Below, piece by piece: positions 26,501 through 38,180 of a stretch of 64,000 bases of DNA (the stretch's first letter is position 1; the number at the start of each line of letters is the position of its first letter). Location of the stretch: assembly GCF_010093535.1 (NCBI RefSeq), contig NW_022985172.1, positions 1,002,340-1,066,339 on the forward strand, in the 5' to 3' direction. This DNA comes from Lindgomyces ingoldianus. Its lineage: Eukaryota; Ascomycota; Dothideomycetes; Pleosporales; Lindgomycetaceae. A program made the translations under genes and the position numbers. Under the pieces are notes generated by a model. That model was given only the letters and a program-made list of their open reading frames with translations, made no database searches and was not told the DNA's origin.

Positions 26501-27260
26501 TGTGTAAAAGGGGTATATATTACATTTATGTGTTAACTAAAGGCAGCATTTAACCTCTCTATTACTACATAAACTATAGACCCTTTGCATAATAACATTA
26601 ACACACTTAACACATAAATCTAATAGTAGATAGATAATAGTAAGCGCAGTCTTACCTTTCTACTATTACAGCTTAATTATGCAAAGCTGTTTATTTTTAT
26701 AAATAAATTATTTACTAATAATAAGAACTTTAGCTTATAGCTAGGATTTTTAATTATATTAAGTAATAAAGACTATATAAAGTAAAGTAACTGCTTTAAA
26801 ATACTAGGCAACATTATACACTAGAATTCTACTAAGTGTAAAAGAGTAACTAAGAGTGTTCTTACTAGCAAACTATATAAAATAGTTAAAGGGTTTAATA
26901 ATGTAATTACACTTAGTACAACTTTATAGTAAATTATATAAACACTTAAACTACTACTAATCTTAGTAGTAATCTGCATAGATTTAAGGTCTCTATATAA
27001 TTACTTTATTAAGCTAGGCACTACTAGTAAAAAGCAACTTATAATTAACATTATGTTACTCTATAAATTATATAAGAAAAGGGAAATTACTAAAATAAAG
27101 TAAATTAATAGTAAAAACAACCTAGTAAATGTATATATAAAGAAAACACTAAACTAGGCTTTTTAATTATTAGTCCTAACTAACTACCTCTCTGTCTAGA
27201 TAGAAGCATCTGTGGACTAGCTAGATCTTATGCGCAAAGATGCTTTAGACTAACTAGACT
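23600..27260 (+). pseudogene. Copia gag-pol polyprotein of Copia2, RIP-broken
   Basis: Read through stops, this resembles fungal Ty1/Copia polyproteins. A gag knuckle starts with Cys-Phe-Val at 23676. A pre-integrase region with a His-Pro motif lies near 24250-24440. The integrase core spans about 24470-25100: Met-Ser-Ala-Gln-Asp-Thr then a stop in place of Trp at 24702-24722, Met-Pro-Ile-Glu-Ala-His near 24850, and Leu-Val-Pro-Thr-Leu-Leu-Val-Phe near 25020. Reverse transcriptase lies around 26040-26450 and an RNase H-like end around 26930-27240. In a living element it would encode capsid, protease, integrase and reverse transcriptase for copy-and-paste movement. Stops at nearly every expected Trp and many Gln codons are the RIP mark. 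Copia1 has the same frame at 17000-20720, more degraded. Confidence 0.8.
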
Positions 27261-27408
27261 AATAACACTTTTATATAAGGCCTATTTTTTTTATTTTTTT
27301 TATTATACGCACTTATTTTTTCTTATTATAAGATTAAAAGAGAAGGATATGTAAGAAAGACAGTCTATTTATCTAGTATATAGAAGAAGAAAAAGCCACC
27401 ACCTCTTA

Positions 27409-27683
27409 TGTGACGGTCCTACGCAGAGAGCTCTGTCGCGCGTCACATGACGAGCTGCCCGTGCAGCCAATCAGGATATAGGGGGTGCGACTGGCGCAAC
27501 GCTATTAGTTTGCTTAGCGCTAGCGTCCTTACTAGCGCCTTAGCGCTGTAAGCACTTCTTCTGCAGAGCTGCCTTTAAAGCTCCCTTTCTCCTCTCTATC
27601 TTAGTGTAGCTAAAATAGAGCTAACCTACTCTGCTATGCTTCTCTAGCCCTATATAGTAGTAGAGACAGTGCTTATTATTATA
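27409..27683 (+). repeat. 5' LTR of the nested Gypsy element
   Basis: 275 bp. The first 110 bases are un-RIPed and the right half is mutated, including its end, which reads ATTATA instead of ATCACA. It shares both ends with the 215-bp LTR family, suggesting related subfamilies. Confidence 0.92.
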
Positions 27684-28879
27684 TTACACTAAGATTATCT
27701 TATTTAGCTAGAGGACAGTAACATAATATCTAGGTCTACTGTGCAGTTAGCTCTAAAAGCTTAATCTGCTAACTAACTCTTACTTAGACAGATCTGCTAG
27801 TATAACTAGGCTAAGCCTTAGTTTGTTAATAATAGCTATCTGCCTTAAAGCCCTAGTTAGGCTAGGCAACTGTAAAAGCAACACTAAGTAATAATTAGAT
27901 TATTGCACTTTATTAAGGAGCTCTAAGCTAGGAGCGCTGCTGCTCTAGTTTAAATTAACTGTAGGGGGGGGCCTACTGTACTGACTACCACTGCAACAAC
28001 GCGAAGAGAGCCGCAGGCTCTGTACAAACCCACGTACAAACCCACCACTAATTAACTATCAGCCCCACTGTTACTAGACCTAGGGCTCACACTACACTAT
28101 ACCTCTGCGGACTGCTAGACCCTAGAGTAGAGGGAAGGAGCTAAAAGCACTAGAATAGGAAAGCTGTTAAGAATTAAGATGTGCGTTAATTCTACTACCT
28201 AGCTTACTAGCAACGCCTATACGCCTAAACTAAGGACGCTGCTATGCTAGGCCTAGTTCTACGCTAATAATGTGTTTAAGAAGGACTACGCTATTAAGAC
28301 TGCGCGCGCGCGCGCTTAGTAAGCTAGGAAAGCACTATTGTTCTAAATAGAGGCTATTACTTAGAGTACTACTAATTATAATTTAATTAGCCTCTACTTA
28401 GACCTACTAAACTTTATAGCTATAAATTACACAGTTGTAGCAAATAAGCTGCTATAGTAGTTATTAAAAGTGTAAGCTTATTAAGACTACACTAATACTT
28501 TTACTAAAGCAGTTAACATAGTAAAAGCTAAGTAAGTAAAAGTTAGTAAAAAGCTATAAAAGCTTTAAAGCCTACTAAATAAAACTTTTAAACACTTAGC
28601 TAATTATAAAAATAAAGTTAAAAGACTTAAAGCTGCTGCTATGCTAGCGCGTAATTAATTATTTCTCTTAGACAAAGCTTATTAAGTGCTAAAAGGCACA
28701 CCTATGCTAACTATACTAAGAAAGCAACTATAATTTAACCTAGCTACACTAAAAACACCTAACCTCTTTTATATTAGTACTATAAGCTAGGGAGCTAGGC
28801 TAAAACTGTTAGCTAAAGCAGAGGATCTACCTAGGTTTATAGGCAAAGATAATGTTAAATTTAATTACTAGAAAAACCT

Positions 28880-31800
28880 TTTAATAAGTAAGCTACTTTA
28901 CAACATAGACTACTTTATACTTATAAATAGTAACTTTATAAAAAAGGAAGACACTTAAGTACACTATACTAAAAGTAAAGTAGGTAGTTAAGTGCTAGGT
29001 TAACTAGTTTCTTACCTTAAAGCCTAAAAGTAGTAAGGTAAGCTAGTAATAACTAAGAATATTATAAGCTTTCTAGAAAAAAGCTTTAAAAATACTAACT
29101 AGTAAATAAAAGCTAAGACTAAGCTTTACTAGCTTAAGATAAAGCTATTTTAGAATTTTAAAGACTTTAAGGCCTAGTTTATGTACCTTATAAATAAAGC
29201 TAAGCTGCTGCTTAAGCAGTAAAAAAATAAGATTTATAACACCCTATTAAGTTAGCTCTAAGTACACATAAAAACTTACTATAACAACTTAATAGTTAGC
29301 TTCTTTAATTACATAAAGTAAGCCTACTAGATATCCTTCTTACTACAGAGGTCTACTACAGAGTTAAGCGCACAATGTGCGCAGAAAGGTAAAGAGAAGC
29401 TTATGCGTTAGAACATTCTTTAACCTGCTACTACTACTACTGCTCTAATAACTCTAGTAACACTTTAAGCATAGGCAGCTTTAATAAAGAATGCTATAAC
29501 CTGCTACTTATGCTATTAGCTAGGATATATAAGTTGCAACTGCCCTTACACCTGCGCTAAGAGTAAGGCTATAGAAGCAGCGCAGAAGCTAGACGCTGTA
29601 AGCTCTAGTAAGGACAGTAAATTAGAGAAAGACTTACTCTAAAAAAAGTCTTTTTTCTAGAGTTAATAAATAAAGCGCTAGCGCAAAAGCTGCGTAAGCT
29701 GCTATTTAGCAGTAAGCCTTTTATGCTGCTCTACTGTGTCTCTACTAGAGAGATTACTGTACACTTAAATAGTCTTATTAACATAGGGGCTAGCAGCTAT
29801 AATCTAATCCACCTGTAACACCTACAGACAATCTAGAAGCACCTATAGCCTAAGATGCTTAGCATTAAGTCTATTCTTATTATAGGATATAATAATTAAC
29901 TAAACAGACAGGTAGACAAGTACTTCTACACAAATCTAGTAATTAACAGCTACTAGCTGCCTACACTCTTTATCCCCTATAACACAGGCTGTTATAACTT
30001 AATTATAGGCTATAAAGTCCTTAAAAAGGCTAGCGTCTAAATTAACTATAAGAAATAATTAATTTAGTAGCTAGACAATAATTAGACACAGGACTATAAG
30101 TGTAATATTATTGTTCTTACACGCAGTGTGTTTTTACAGATTAACTAATCTTATTAAGTAAACACTAACTAATAAGATAAGTTTATAAAAATATTAAGAA
30201 TTAATTAATACTAACTTTAATTAACTTAGAAGCATAATTAGCAGCAGAACTTAGAGAAAATAAAAAAGTAACTTAATTTTTAACTAATGCCCTCTAGCGC
30301 TAATTAAGTGCGCTAACATTAACTAGCTGTATTTAGAAAAGCACTTGCTAAGGTAAGGCTAAAAGTAAATGTAATTAACACTGCTGCGTTTATGCTACAC
30401 GTAAGGCGCAGAGATGTTATAATTAGACATATTAGTGTCTATAAAGTTAATTAACTAATTAAGGACTACTAAGCACCTATAATAGTTAATCCTAAGAATA
30501 AGCTCTAACAGCTAATGCTTAAGAAGTTACTATCCCTTGTGTACACTAGAGCTACGCTAGCTTACTTCTTAAAAAGAGACTTAGATAAACTGCTGCTGCA
30601 CTAACCTAGCGTTAACTATAATATTAAGCTAATAGTAGAGAACACCTTATTAAGCAGCCTACTATACAGCATGTCTCTAGAGCAGCTTAGGCTAGTTAAG
30701 GACTATTTAGACAACCACCTATAACGCGGATTTATTACGCATAGCAACGCTAGCTACGCTTTTCTAGTCTTATTTGCTAAGAAGCTAAGAAGGGGGTAGA
30801 GGTTCTATGTAGACTATTATAAGCTTATTATAATTATAAAGAAGAATGCTTACCTAATACTTTTAATTTAGAAGACACTTACACAGCTAGCTACAGCTAA
30901 GGTCTTTACTAAGTTTAACATATAACAGGCGTTCTACTGCATTTAGCTTACTAAAGAGGTTAAGGACCTAACTACCTTCTAAACACGCTATAGTAACTAT
31001 AAGTATTATGTGCTGCCCTTTAGACTTTATAATAGCCCTATAACTTTTTAGTAATATATTAATTAGGTTCTACATAGCCTGCTTAATAACTTTTATATAG
31101 CCTACCTTAACAACATTTTAATCTACTTAGATAACCCTTTACAGCATAAGGCACATGTTACTAAGGTCTTATGTTGTCTGTAAAACACTAGCTTACAGAT
31201 TAACTTTAAAAAAAGTAAATTTATAGTTACTAAGATAAAATTCTTAGGTCTTATTATTAGTATAAATAAAATTTATAAGGACTTTACTAAAGTAGCTGCT
31301 GTCTAAGACTAGCTTATACTAACTTTAATTAAGAGCCTACAGTTGTTCCTAGGGTTTTGCAACTTCTACTGCGCCTTTTTTAAGAACTATAGTTGCATTA
31401 TATAGCTGCTTATAAAGCTGCTTAAGTGTAGCGCTTAGCATTCTTTAGAAGAGCACAAGTTAGCTGTATTTAAGCGCGCTAAAGACTTTATGCTGTTAGA
31501 TAATATTTTTATGCACTACTTACTAAATTATAAAACATGTATAAAGACTAACATAAGTAACAGAGTTATTATAGAAGTACTATTGCAGCTGTAGAACAAC
31601 AGCATCTAGCGCCCTATAGCGTTCTACTCTAAGACTATAAGCCTACTGCAGATAAACTATAATATACATAATAAAAAAATGCTTATAGTTATTTAAAGCT
31701 TATAAAAGTAGTAAGTGTAGCTAATAAGCTTATAATAAAATAAGCTATTTATAGTAATTACTAACTACTAAGCTCTTAAGTACTTTGCTGTTAAGCGTAA

Positions 31801-33680
31801 GCTTACCCTTTACTAGATGTAATAGGCTATGCTAATAGCAGACTTTAACCTTACGCTAACCTACTGCCTAGGCACTTCTAACATTGTTATAGACATGCTG
31901 TTAAAAAAGTAGGAGGAGCTTAAGATATAAAAAGAAAAAAATAAAGCTGCTTATACACACTCTTTTCTAAGCTAGAAGTAGATTAGTGTTAGTCTTATTA
32001 CTTAATTACGCGCTGCCTTGCAGAGCACCTCTCTACTAAATAAGAAGCTTATAAAGCTACTACTAATAAATTAACTATATAAGCTTATTAATTAGATCTT
32101 AAATGCTAATTAGAATTATAAGAGCCTATAATACTACTATAATAGAGTGCAGGATTTTAGCTTGTAATAGAAGCTTAACACTAAGAGCTTACTACTAAAA
32201 GAAGAGAAGCTTGTAGTCCTAGCTGTCTAGTTTCTAAGGACCTACCTTATCTACGCTGTTTACGCAACGCAACTTACTGCACATCCTAGAACTAGAAAAA
32301 TAACTAAGCTACTGCGCAAGCAGTACTACTAGCTAAGCATAAGCTAGAATGTTAAGACTTATATTAGCGCCTATAAGGCCTGTTAGTAGAGCTATATTTT
32401 TTAAGATAAGACCTTAGAGCTTTTTAAGCTACTACTAATACTTAAGTAAGCATAGTAAGATATTTTTATAAATTTTAAGTTATTCCTACCTAATTAAGCT
32501 AGCTATAATAACGCGTTTATTATAGTAGACTGTCTAAGTAAGCGCTGCTTCTTACTACTGTGCTATAAGACTATTACTGCTATAAGAGCTGCAGACCTAT
32601 ACTATTGCTATATCTAGCGCGTCTATAGACCCCCTTAATTAATTATCTTTAACTGTAGACTATAGTTTACCTTTACATTTATAAATAAGCTCTACTGCCT
32701 TACTAGTGTTAAATAAAAGCTCTCTACGCCCTACTATCTCTAGACTAATAGTAACATAGAGGTGCTAAATTAGTATATTAACTAGCAACTATGTCTATTT
32801 ATTAATTACTTTTAAGACAACTAGTTAGACCTGCTGCCCTGCATAGACTAGGCTTAAGCATCTCTGCTGCATAAGATAATAAAGTTATTACTATTTAAAA
32901 TTAAGTTTAGCTATTGTCTAACACACTACTAGAACTAAGAGGCACGTATAAGACACTTACTAACTGCGCTAAAGCAGATTTTATGTAAAAAAGCTTAAAG
33001 CTATGCTAAGCTCTACTATAACACTATATAATAAGTAATTAAGATTATAAAAAAGAGTATTGCTTAAGCTTAAAAGTAGTAAGCAGCTTAAGTAAATAAA
33101 AAGTAGTGTAAGCCTAACTTTATAGTAGGTAATAAGGTATATATAACCTTTAAAGGCTTTACTATAGAGCGCTCTAGCTAGAAGCTTAACTAGCAGATGT
33201 ATAGGCCCTATTTAATTGTAGGCATAAGAGGTTATTTGTACTAGCTTAAGCTCCCCCTGTACATAAGAATGCACAACGTCTTCTACGCAGACTGCCTACA
33301 GCAGGCAGCACCTATAATGCTGCTAGGTTAGGTTAAGCCTTTAGAAAAGCTAATTAAGGTTAACAGTTACCTTAAGTAGCAGGTTTAGAACATCCTAGAT
33401 AGTTGCGTCTACTGTAGGCGTCTCTAATACTAAGCTTTATAGGTAGGCTATAATCCTAACCCTACCTAGTATAATGCTAACAGATTCCTTAGAGCTCTAC
33501 ATAAAGTAAGAGACTTCTACTAAGCATATCCTACTAAGCCTAGTCTGCTAGCGCAACTAGACGCCTAGTTGCAAGCGTATAAAAAAGGTAAAGATATAAA
33601 ACTTATAAAAGTTAATAATTAACTTATGCTAAAGTTTTAACTAGTTTAAAAACTAACGCAGAGGCGCTAAACTACCTAGT
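28880..33680 (+). pseudogene. Ty3/Gypsy chromovirus polyprotein, RIP-broken
   Basis: Motifs visible through stop codons, in order: a gag zinc knuckle at about 29502-29555 (Cys-x2-Cys spacing, His changed to Tyr); aspartic protease active site at about 29776-29797 (Asn-x-Gly-Ala-Ser, the catalytic Asp turned to Asn); reverse transcriptase at 30660-31180 with the Tyr-Leu-Asp/Asn-Asn catalytic box near 31105; RNase H around 31600-31850; integrase at 32500-32930 with a Leu-Ser-Thr and Asn-x-Glu-Val-Leu-Asn block near 32730-32770; and a chromodomain-like tail at 33340-33600. The chromodomain type usually directs insertion to heterochromatin, which fits its place inside another transposon. Substitutions are CpA/TpG to TpA, so the copy is dead by RIP. 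Confidence 0.82.
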
Positions 33681-33712
33681 CTTAGAGATAAGACTGCCTT
33701 AGAAGAGGGTAA

Positions 33713-33987
33713 TGTAACAGTCCTACGCAGAGAGCTCTGTCGCGCGTTACATAACAAGCTGCCTGTGCAGCTAATTAGGATATAGAGGGTGCAACTAGCG
33801 CAACACTATTAGTTTACTTAGCGCTAGCGTCCTTGCTAGCGCCTTAGCGCTGTAAGCACTTCTTCTGCAGAGCTGCCTTTAAAGCTCCCTTTCTCCTCTC
33901 TATCTTAGTGTAGCTGAAATAGAGCCGACCTACTCTGCCATGCTTCCCCAGCTCCATACAGTAGTAGAGACAGTGCTTGTCATCACA
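33713..33987 (+). repeat. 3' LTR of the nested Gypsy element
   Basis: 275 bp. The left half is RIP-mutated and the last roughly 80 bases nearly clean, the mirror image of the 5' LTR. Confidence 0.92.
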
Positions 33988-34500
33988 TCTTACATATAGT
34001 AGTTATAATGCAGACTACAGCTCTACTATACGCATAAGGCGTAGGCATTAGCCTAAAAGTTAGCTAACATATAACACTTAATAAAAGAAAAGGCACTAGT
34101 AGTGCTGCTATAACAACAAGCACATAAAGTTACTAGGACCTAACTGCAACTCTAGACTAGGACTGCACAGAAGTACCCCTTATAACGCACAACCTTTGCT
34201 GCCCACAGCTGCAGATTAGTGCTAGCAGGTAAGATAACATTAATATTATAAAATAGCAAAGCTGCTATATACTACTTTTTAGCCTATCTATAATTAGCAT
34301 TTTATATAAGGGGGAAGCAAAAGAGCTAAAGGATTTATACATTTATGCTAAGATGCTAAATAAACTGCTAATTAGCAGCAGAACTAGTTAGAAGGGTAAC
34401 GCAGATGCGCCCTAGGCCGCTAGACTGCACAAGGACGTTAAAGACGCCCGCACTAACGGCGCTAGAGGTAGAGGAGGAAGGCTAAAAAGACATCTCTCTC

Positions 34501-34501
34501 T

Positions 34502-34533
<32 letters not shown>
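34501..34533. repeat. (TG)n microsatellite
   Basis: About 16 near-perfect TG dinucleotides within the 3' untranslated part of Copia2, in a segment Copia1 lacks. TG survives here although RIP has removed it nearly everywhere else, so the tract may have expanded after RIP. Confidence 0.9.
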
Positions 34534-34978
34534 AGGCAGGAGTATCTGTCACTATTAGCACTGTATAAAAAGAGAAAAGAGCTAGGAAATTATACAGTAA
34601 GGCTTAAAAAGTAAAGAATAAAAAAGAGAAAGTAAAGAAAAAAAAAGACCTTATTATATACACCTCCCTACGCACCTGCCTATGCAAAGATCCCACACTA
34701 TTCTAGCATAAAACCCTACATAAAACAGTTTATACACTGCTAAATTACTTATAAAGTAAGAGCATAAAGGCTAGATAATAATAGCCTAAAACACTTTACA
34801 CTATTTATAAAGCTATTTATATAGTGTAACTAGCCTATCTTAATGTACAGCATTACTAAAGCAAGTCCTAATAAATAGAGTAAAGTAAAGGTAGAACATA
34901 ATTAGATAAACCTACATAAATAGAAGAGAAGTAACATGTACAGAAGGCAACTCTTTAAATAAAAAGAAAAGTTGCTAG

Positions 34979-35258
34979 TGTCTGTACACAGCAGCAGCGT
35001 CGCGGCCTAGATACAAGTAATTGCGCACAAGCAGGATCACGTACCTATGTTATATAATGCTTATGCGCAAACCTCTGTGCGCGAACATCTAGATATCCCC
35101 CTTTTCCTCTATATAGAGGAAAGACAAGAGTAATAGAACTAGAAACATATTGCCCTTACCTTACCTACCTTATACGCTGTGCACACTGTACACCACTCTT
35201 ACTCTTGCTACTTAAGTGCTTATACTATAAGCAGCTAGCTGTTAGAGCCTATTTAACA
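34979..35258 (+). repeat. 3' LTR of Copia2
   Basis: 280 bp, TG...CA, followed by the AAAAA duplication. Confidence 0.92.
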
Positions 35259-35459
35259 AAAAAGCTTATACTTAATAGCTTTAAAAAAGTTTAAAGTGTG
35301 TAATAAAAAAAAAGTAAAAAAGTAAGTATAAGCTAAAGTAAGTAAGCTATTCTAAAGGCGCTATAAATAGTGTAATTAGACTAAGCATAACACATAAATA
35401 TGTAAGTAAGAAGTAGAAGTAGTATCTAAATAATATTCTAGGCTATACTATACTACATA

Positions 35460-37325
35460 ACATACTTTATAGGCGAGTTGCTTACACACCTAAGTTGCTT
35501 ACTTTTACTAAGACCCTACTACACTACTTTTCCTACACTAATGCATTTCTAATAACACTACTTAAATGTGTTAAAGAAATATTAAATGCAGCTTACGCTT
35601 TAGGCTCTTAAATAAGACATAACACTTTTTAACTAACACGCTGCAGCTATCTATAGAGTCTCTTAAAAGATAATAAGTAACTAATGCGCTAAATAACCTT
35701 TCTAAGCTAATTATACAGCTAACTTATAAAAGCTAGATAATAATAAAAAGTAGGTAATTATTTAGCACATACTTAAGCTAGATGTGTAAGGATTTCCCCT
35801 CTAGCTAGTAGCTGTAGCTAATATAGCTAATTCTTTACACGCTAAGCATAATATAGGCTATGTTAGCATAAACTAGCCTAATATATTTATTAAGTGTTAC
35901 TTAAAGCTTAAAGTAAAGTTTAAGTGTAAGTATAACTATAAAAAAGCTTTTTATAAAAATTTTATAGTAATTTAAAGCTAGTTTAACTTTATAAAGAATA
36001 TTAAAGCTAAGTATAGTATCTAAAATAATAACATATATAACTTTAATAAAATAAGGTTTATAATAGGCTAGATATTTACTAAAGTAGTTATTATAAGTTT
36101 AGAGAGATAAGGACAGCTAAAAGCAGTCTAGCTAGGTAACTAGAAATAGACAACAGCTATTTAGAGCATTAATGCTAAAAAGTAGGCTATTCTGCTTTTT
36201 ATTATTTTTTAAAGTGGCAACTACTTTTTAAACTAGTATAAAAAGAAAAATTTACTTTAGAATTAAGTTATTATAATTTCTAAGCACAGCTAGACTACTA
36301 ATTAGCTTAGTCTAGACTAGTTAAAGCACTTTAACACGCATATAAAGAAGTGTACTATTAGTAGCTACTATCTGCTAGTTATTAATAGCTATAAAAGCTA
36401 TAACTTACTTTATTTTTAGTAATACTATAAAGATAATAAAATTATTACTATTTATATACTTTTTTACTTATTGCACTTTTTATAGCTACTTAATGTAGGT
36501 TGTTTTACTTTTTTAAAAAAAGCATATAAGTGCTAAGCTAAAAACCTTATACATAACTAGATTACTTATATTATAAAAATAAAGTTTTTACTATGCTTTA
36601 AAGCAGCTTATAATACTATAATTACTTTTAGTAATATTTAAAAAGAGTTTTAAGGCGCTAGATTAGTTCCTTTTAACCTATAATAAGTTATAATAGGCCT
36701 TAATATAAAGTTGCGCACTTTATTACTACTACTACCTATATATAACAAGCTTTAGTAGTTGTAAACTCTAAGTAATACTTTAAAACTTAAGTTATAATTA
36801 ATACTTATAAAAATAAAAATTTAAAAGCATATAAATAGTTTACTAACTTTTATAGTTAAAGTGTTTAAAAAGGTTTTAAAAAAGGCAGTAATAATTACGC
36901 ATAAGCTAGTATTAGTATAATAGAAAATTACTAAGCTTTAAGCAGCTAATAAGGCTACTACATAACATAAATTATATAAAAAAAAGTAAATTAAAGTAAA
37001 AAAGACTTTAATAATTTAAAAAAGCTTACACTTAACAGCTTTAAAGAAGTTTAAAGTGCGCAGTAATAGAAAGAAGGTAAAAAAGCAGGTGTAAGCTAAA
37101 GTAGGTAAGCTATCCTAAAGGCGCTATAGATAGTGTAATTAGACTAGGCATAACACACAAATGTGTAAGCAAGAAGCAGAAGTAGTATCTAAATAATATT
37201 CTAGGCTGTACTGTACTATATAGTGCTAGAGTAGGTTGTTATGGGCTATAATAGATTTTGTTAGGGTAGGGTCTTGGCAAAAGTGAGCGACTTAGGTGTG
37301 TGAGCGACTCGCCCATGAAGTACGT
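35460..37325 (+). mobile_element. B3: full-length Fot1-type copy nested in B2
   Basis: 1866 bp flanked by TA (35458-35459, 37326-37327). It is inserted near the right end of B2; host sequence resumes with GTGCTAAAGCAGG, as in other B copies at that position. The RIP-broken transposase is collinear with B1. The right terminal repeat (37270-37325) is the least mutated B end in the window. Confidence 0.92.
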
Positions 37326-37539
37326 TAGTGCTAAAGCAGGTTGTTATAGGCTATAATAGAGTTTATTAGGGTAGTGTCTTAGCAAAAGTAAGCAACTTAG
37401 GTGTGTAAGCAACTTGCCTGTAAAGTACGTTATAATTAATTTTTACCTTTATCTTTACACCTAAGGATAGACAGAGTAGTATTAGTAGCTTTAGAAGGCG
37501 CTATATAATATACTTCTATACTCTCTTAAGTTAGAGCGT

Positions 37540-37790
37540 TTCCCGTGCTCCCCATACTAGCACCAAGGAAAACCACGACAGGCCTACCCTCCAATACCTC
37601 CCTTACGCAGGTGCGACGGACTATACACCCGGACGTTCCAGCCGACCCTCCTTTCTCGCCATAGATGCCTCACGAGTCGTCAACCACCATAAACAGGCCC
37701 GCGTACTGAACGGTAACTGACGACCTGTAAGCCATATAGGCTCAGACGCTTTCACCGCGAAGTAAGTATCGTAACACTAGCCCTAGAAGA
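37540..37790 (+). repeat. LTR-like remnant at left edge of gene island
   Basis: It shares blocks in order with the LTR at 49656-50085: a shared ACCACGA.CAGGCCTACCCT block, then CCTCCCTT, then GAAGTAAGTATCGTAACAC compared with the LTR's end. It is not RIP-mutated. It probably represents the right part of a solo LTR of that family, now in the upstream region of the gene at 38181. Confidence 0.5.
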
Positions 37791-38180
37791 ACATAATCAG
37801 GTTAGAATGTACCTGTCGAACCTCGTGCTGGAACCAGGGACTTCAAAACGATGCATATTTTTATCCTAGGTTGACTTGTCAAGTTTCTCGGTAGGTGACT
37901 AGTTGAGGTAAAATAGAAAAGTGTTTTCGTGTCCACGATATTGGTGGTCGAACAAGGTAAGAGTAAGACGTCATGGTGTTGAGTGCGGGACCACATGCCG
38001 GCGAGCTTCCGGCGAGCTTCGCTCAGCTTCCCCACCCATTCTGCCAGCCTGCAAGGCGCCGGTGAAGCCACACGATTCGACGCCTTGCAGTGATCCTGTG
38101 CTTGATAGCGGAACTAATATGGCCTCATGTTGACTAACAATAATAATGGTCCTGTCTCCTGCTTCCTCACCAGACTCATC
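37791..38180. other. Upstream region of the 38181 gene
   Basis: GC-balanced, not repetitive, with no independent gene visible. It presumably contains the promoter and 5' leader. An in-frame upstream ATG at 38127 would add 18 residues to the downstream protein. Confidence 0.45.

Larger units (their letters stand above)
27409..33987 (+). mobile_element. Complete Ty3/Gypsy chromovirus inserted in Copia2
   Basis: 6579 bp, LTRs 27409-27683 and 33713-33987 (275 bp each, TGTRA...TNAYA ends), exact TCTTA target duplication (27404-27408, 33988-33992). A purine-rich tract ending GGGTAA abuts the 3' LTR. The interior has gag, protease, reverse transcriptase, RNase H, integrase and a chromodomain in Gypsy order. 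It is the innermost layer of the nest, so the youngest insertion in it. Confidence 0.94.
21506..35258 (+). mobile_element. Copia2: second Ty1/Copia element of the same family, interrupted by a Gypsy element
   Basis: LTRs at 21506-21785 and 34979-35258 (280 bp each) with an AAAAA target duplication (21501-21505, 35259-35263). It is inserted in B2 only 168 bp from Copia1, in the same orientation. After removing the Gypsy insertion it is about 7.2 kb. The interior is collinear with Copia1 and RIP-broken, but slightly less degraded, so protein motifs are easier to read. Confidence 0.93.
10483..37430 (+). mobile_element. B2: Fot1/pogo-type transposon split by five nested insertions
   Basis: The left terminal repeat starts at 10483 (ACATACTTTACAGG) after TA at 10481-10482. 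The right repeat ends GTACGT at 37430 followed by TA. B2 segments are 10483-11478, 12594-12891, 14751-14780, 21338-21505, 35259-35459 and 37326-37430. Laid end to end they follow B1 in order from end to end, short by about 80 bp at the A1 site. The insertions are A1, A2, Copia1, Copia2 and B3. All segments are RIP-mutated. Confidence 0.88.
4123..37520 (+). mobile_element. D': degraded LTR retrotransposon hosting all nested insertions to 37430
   Basis: The 5' LTR starts TGTAACAATTC at 4123, is interrupted after 4311 by element D, and resumes at 8619, ending GTTACA at 8720. Internal sequence follows at 8721-10482 and about 90 bp remain after B2 (37433-37520). The interior matches that of D for over 1 kb, then continues further. 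Near 10349-10395 it contains what looks like a gag zinc knuckle (spacing C-x2-C-x4-H-x4-C, with cysteines changed to tyrosine by RIP). No 3' LTR is found, so the element is truncated at its right side near the gene island. Confidence 0.65.

Noticed and set aside
28303..28314. Short CG dinucleotide run
   Set aside because: Only about six units within the Gypsy gag region; shows that RIP here spares CpG, but not a feature in itself.
10483..37430. A single giant mobile element (Starship-like) with cargo
   Set aside because: The distant matching ends belong to a 1.87-kb Fot1 copy inflated by nested insertions; each insert has its own termini and target duplication, and there is no tyrosine-recombinase captain or cargo gene.
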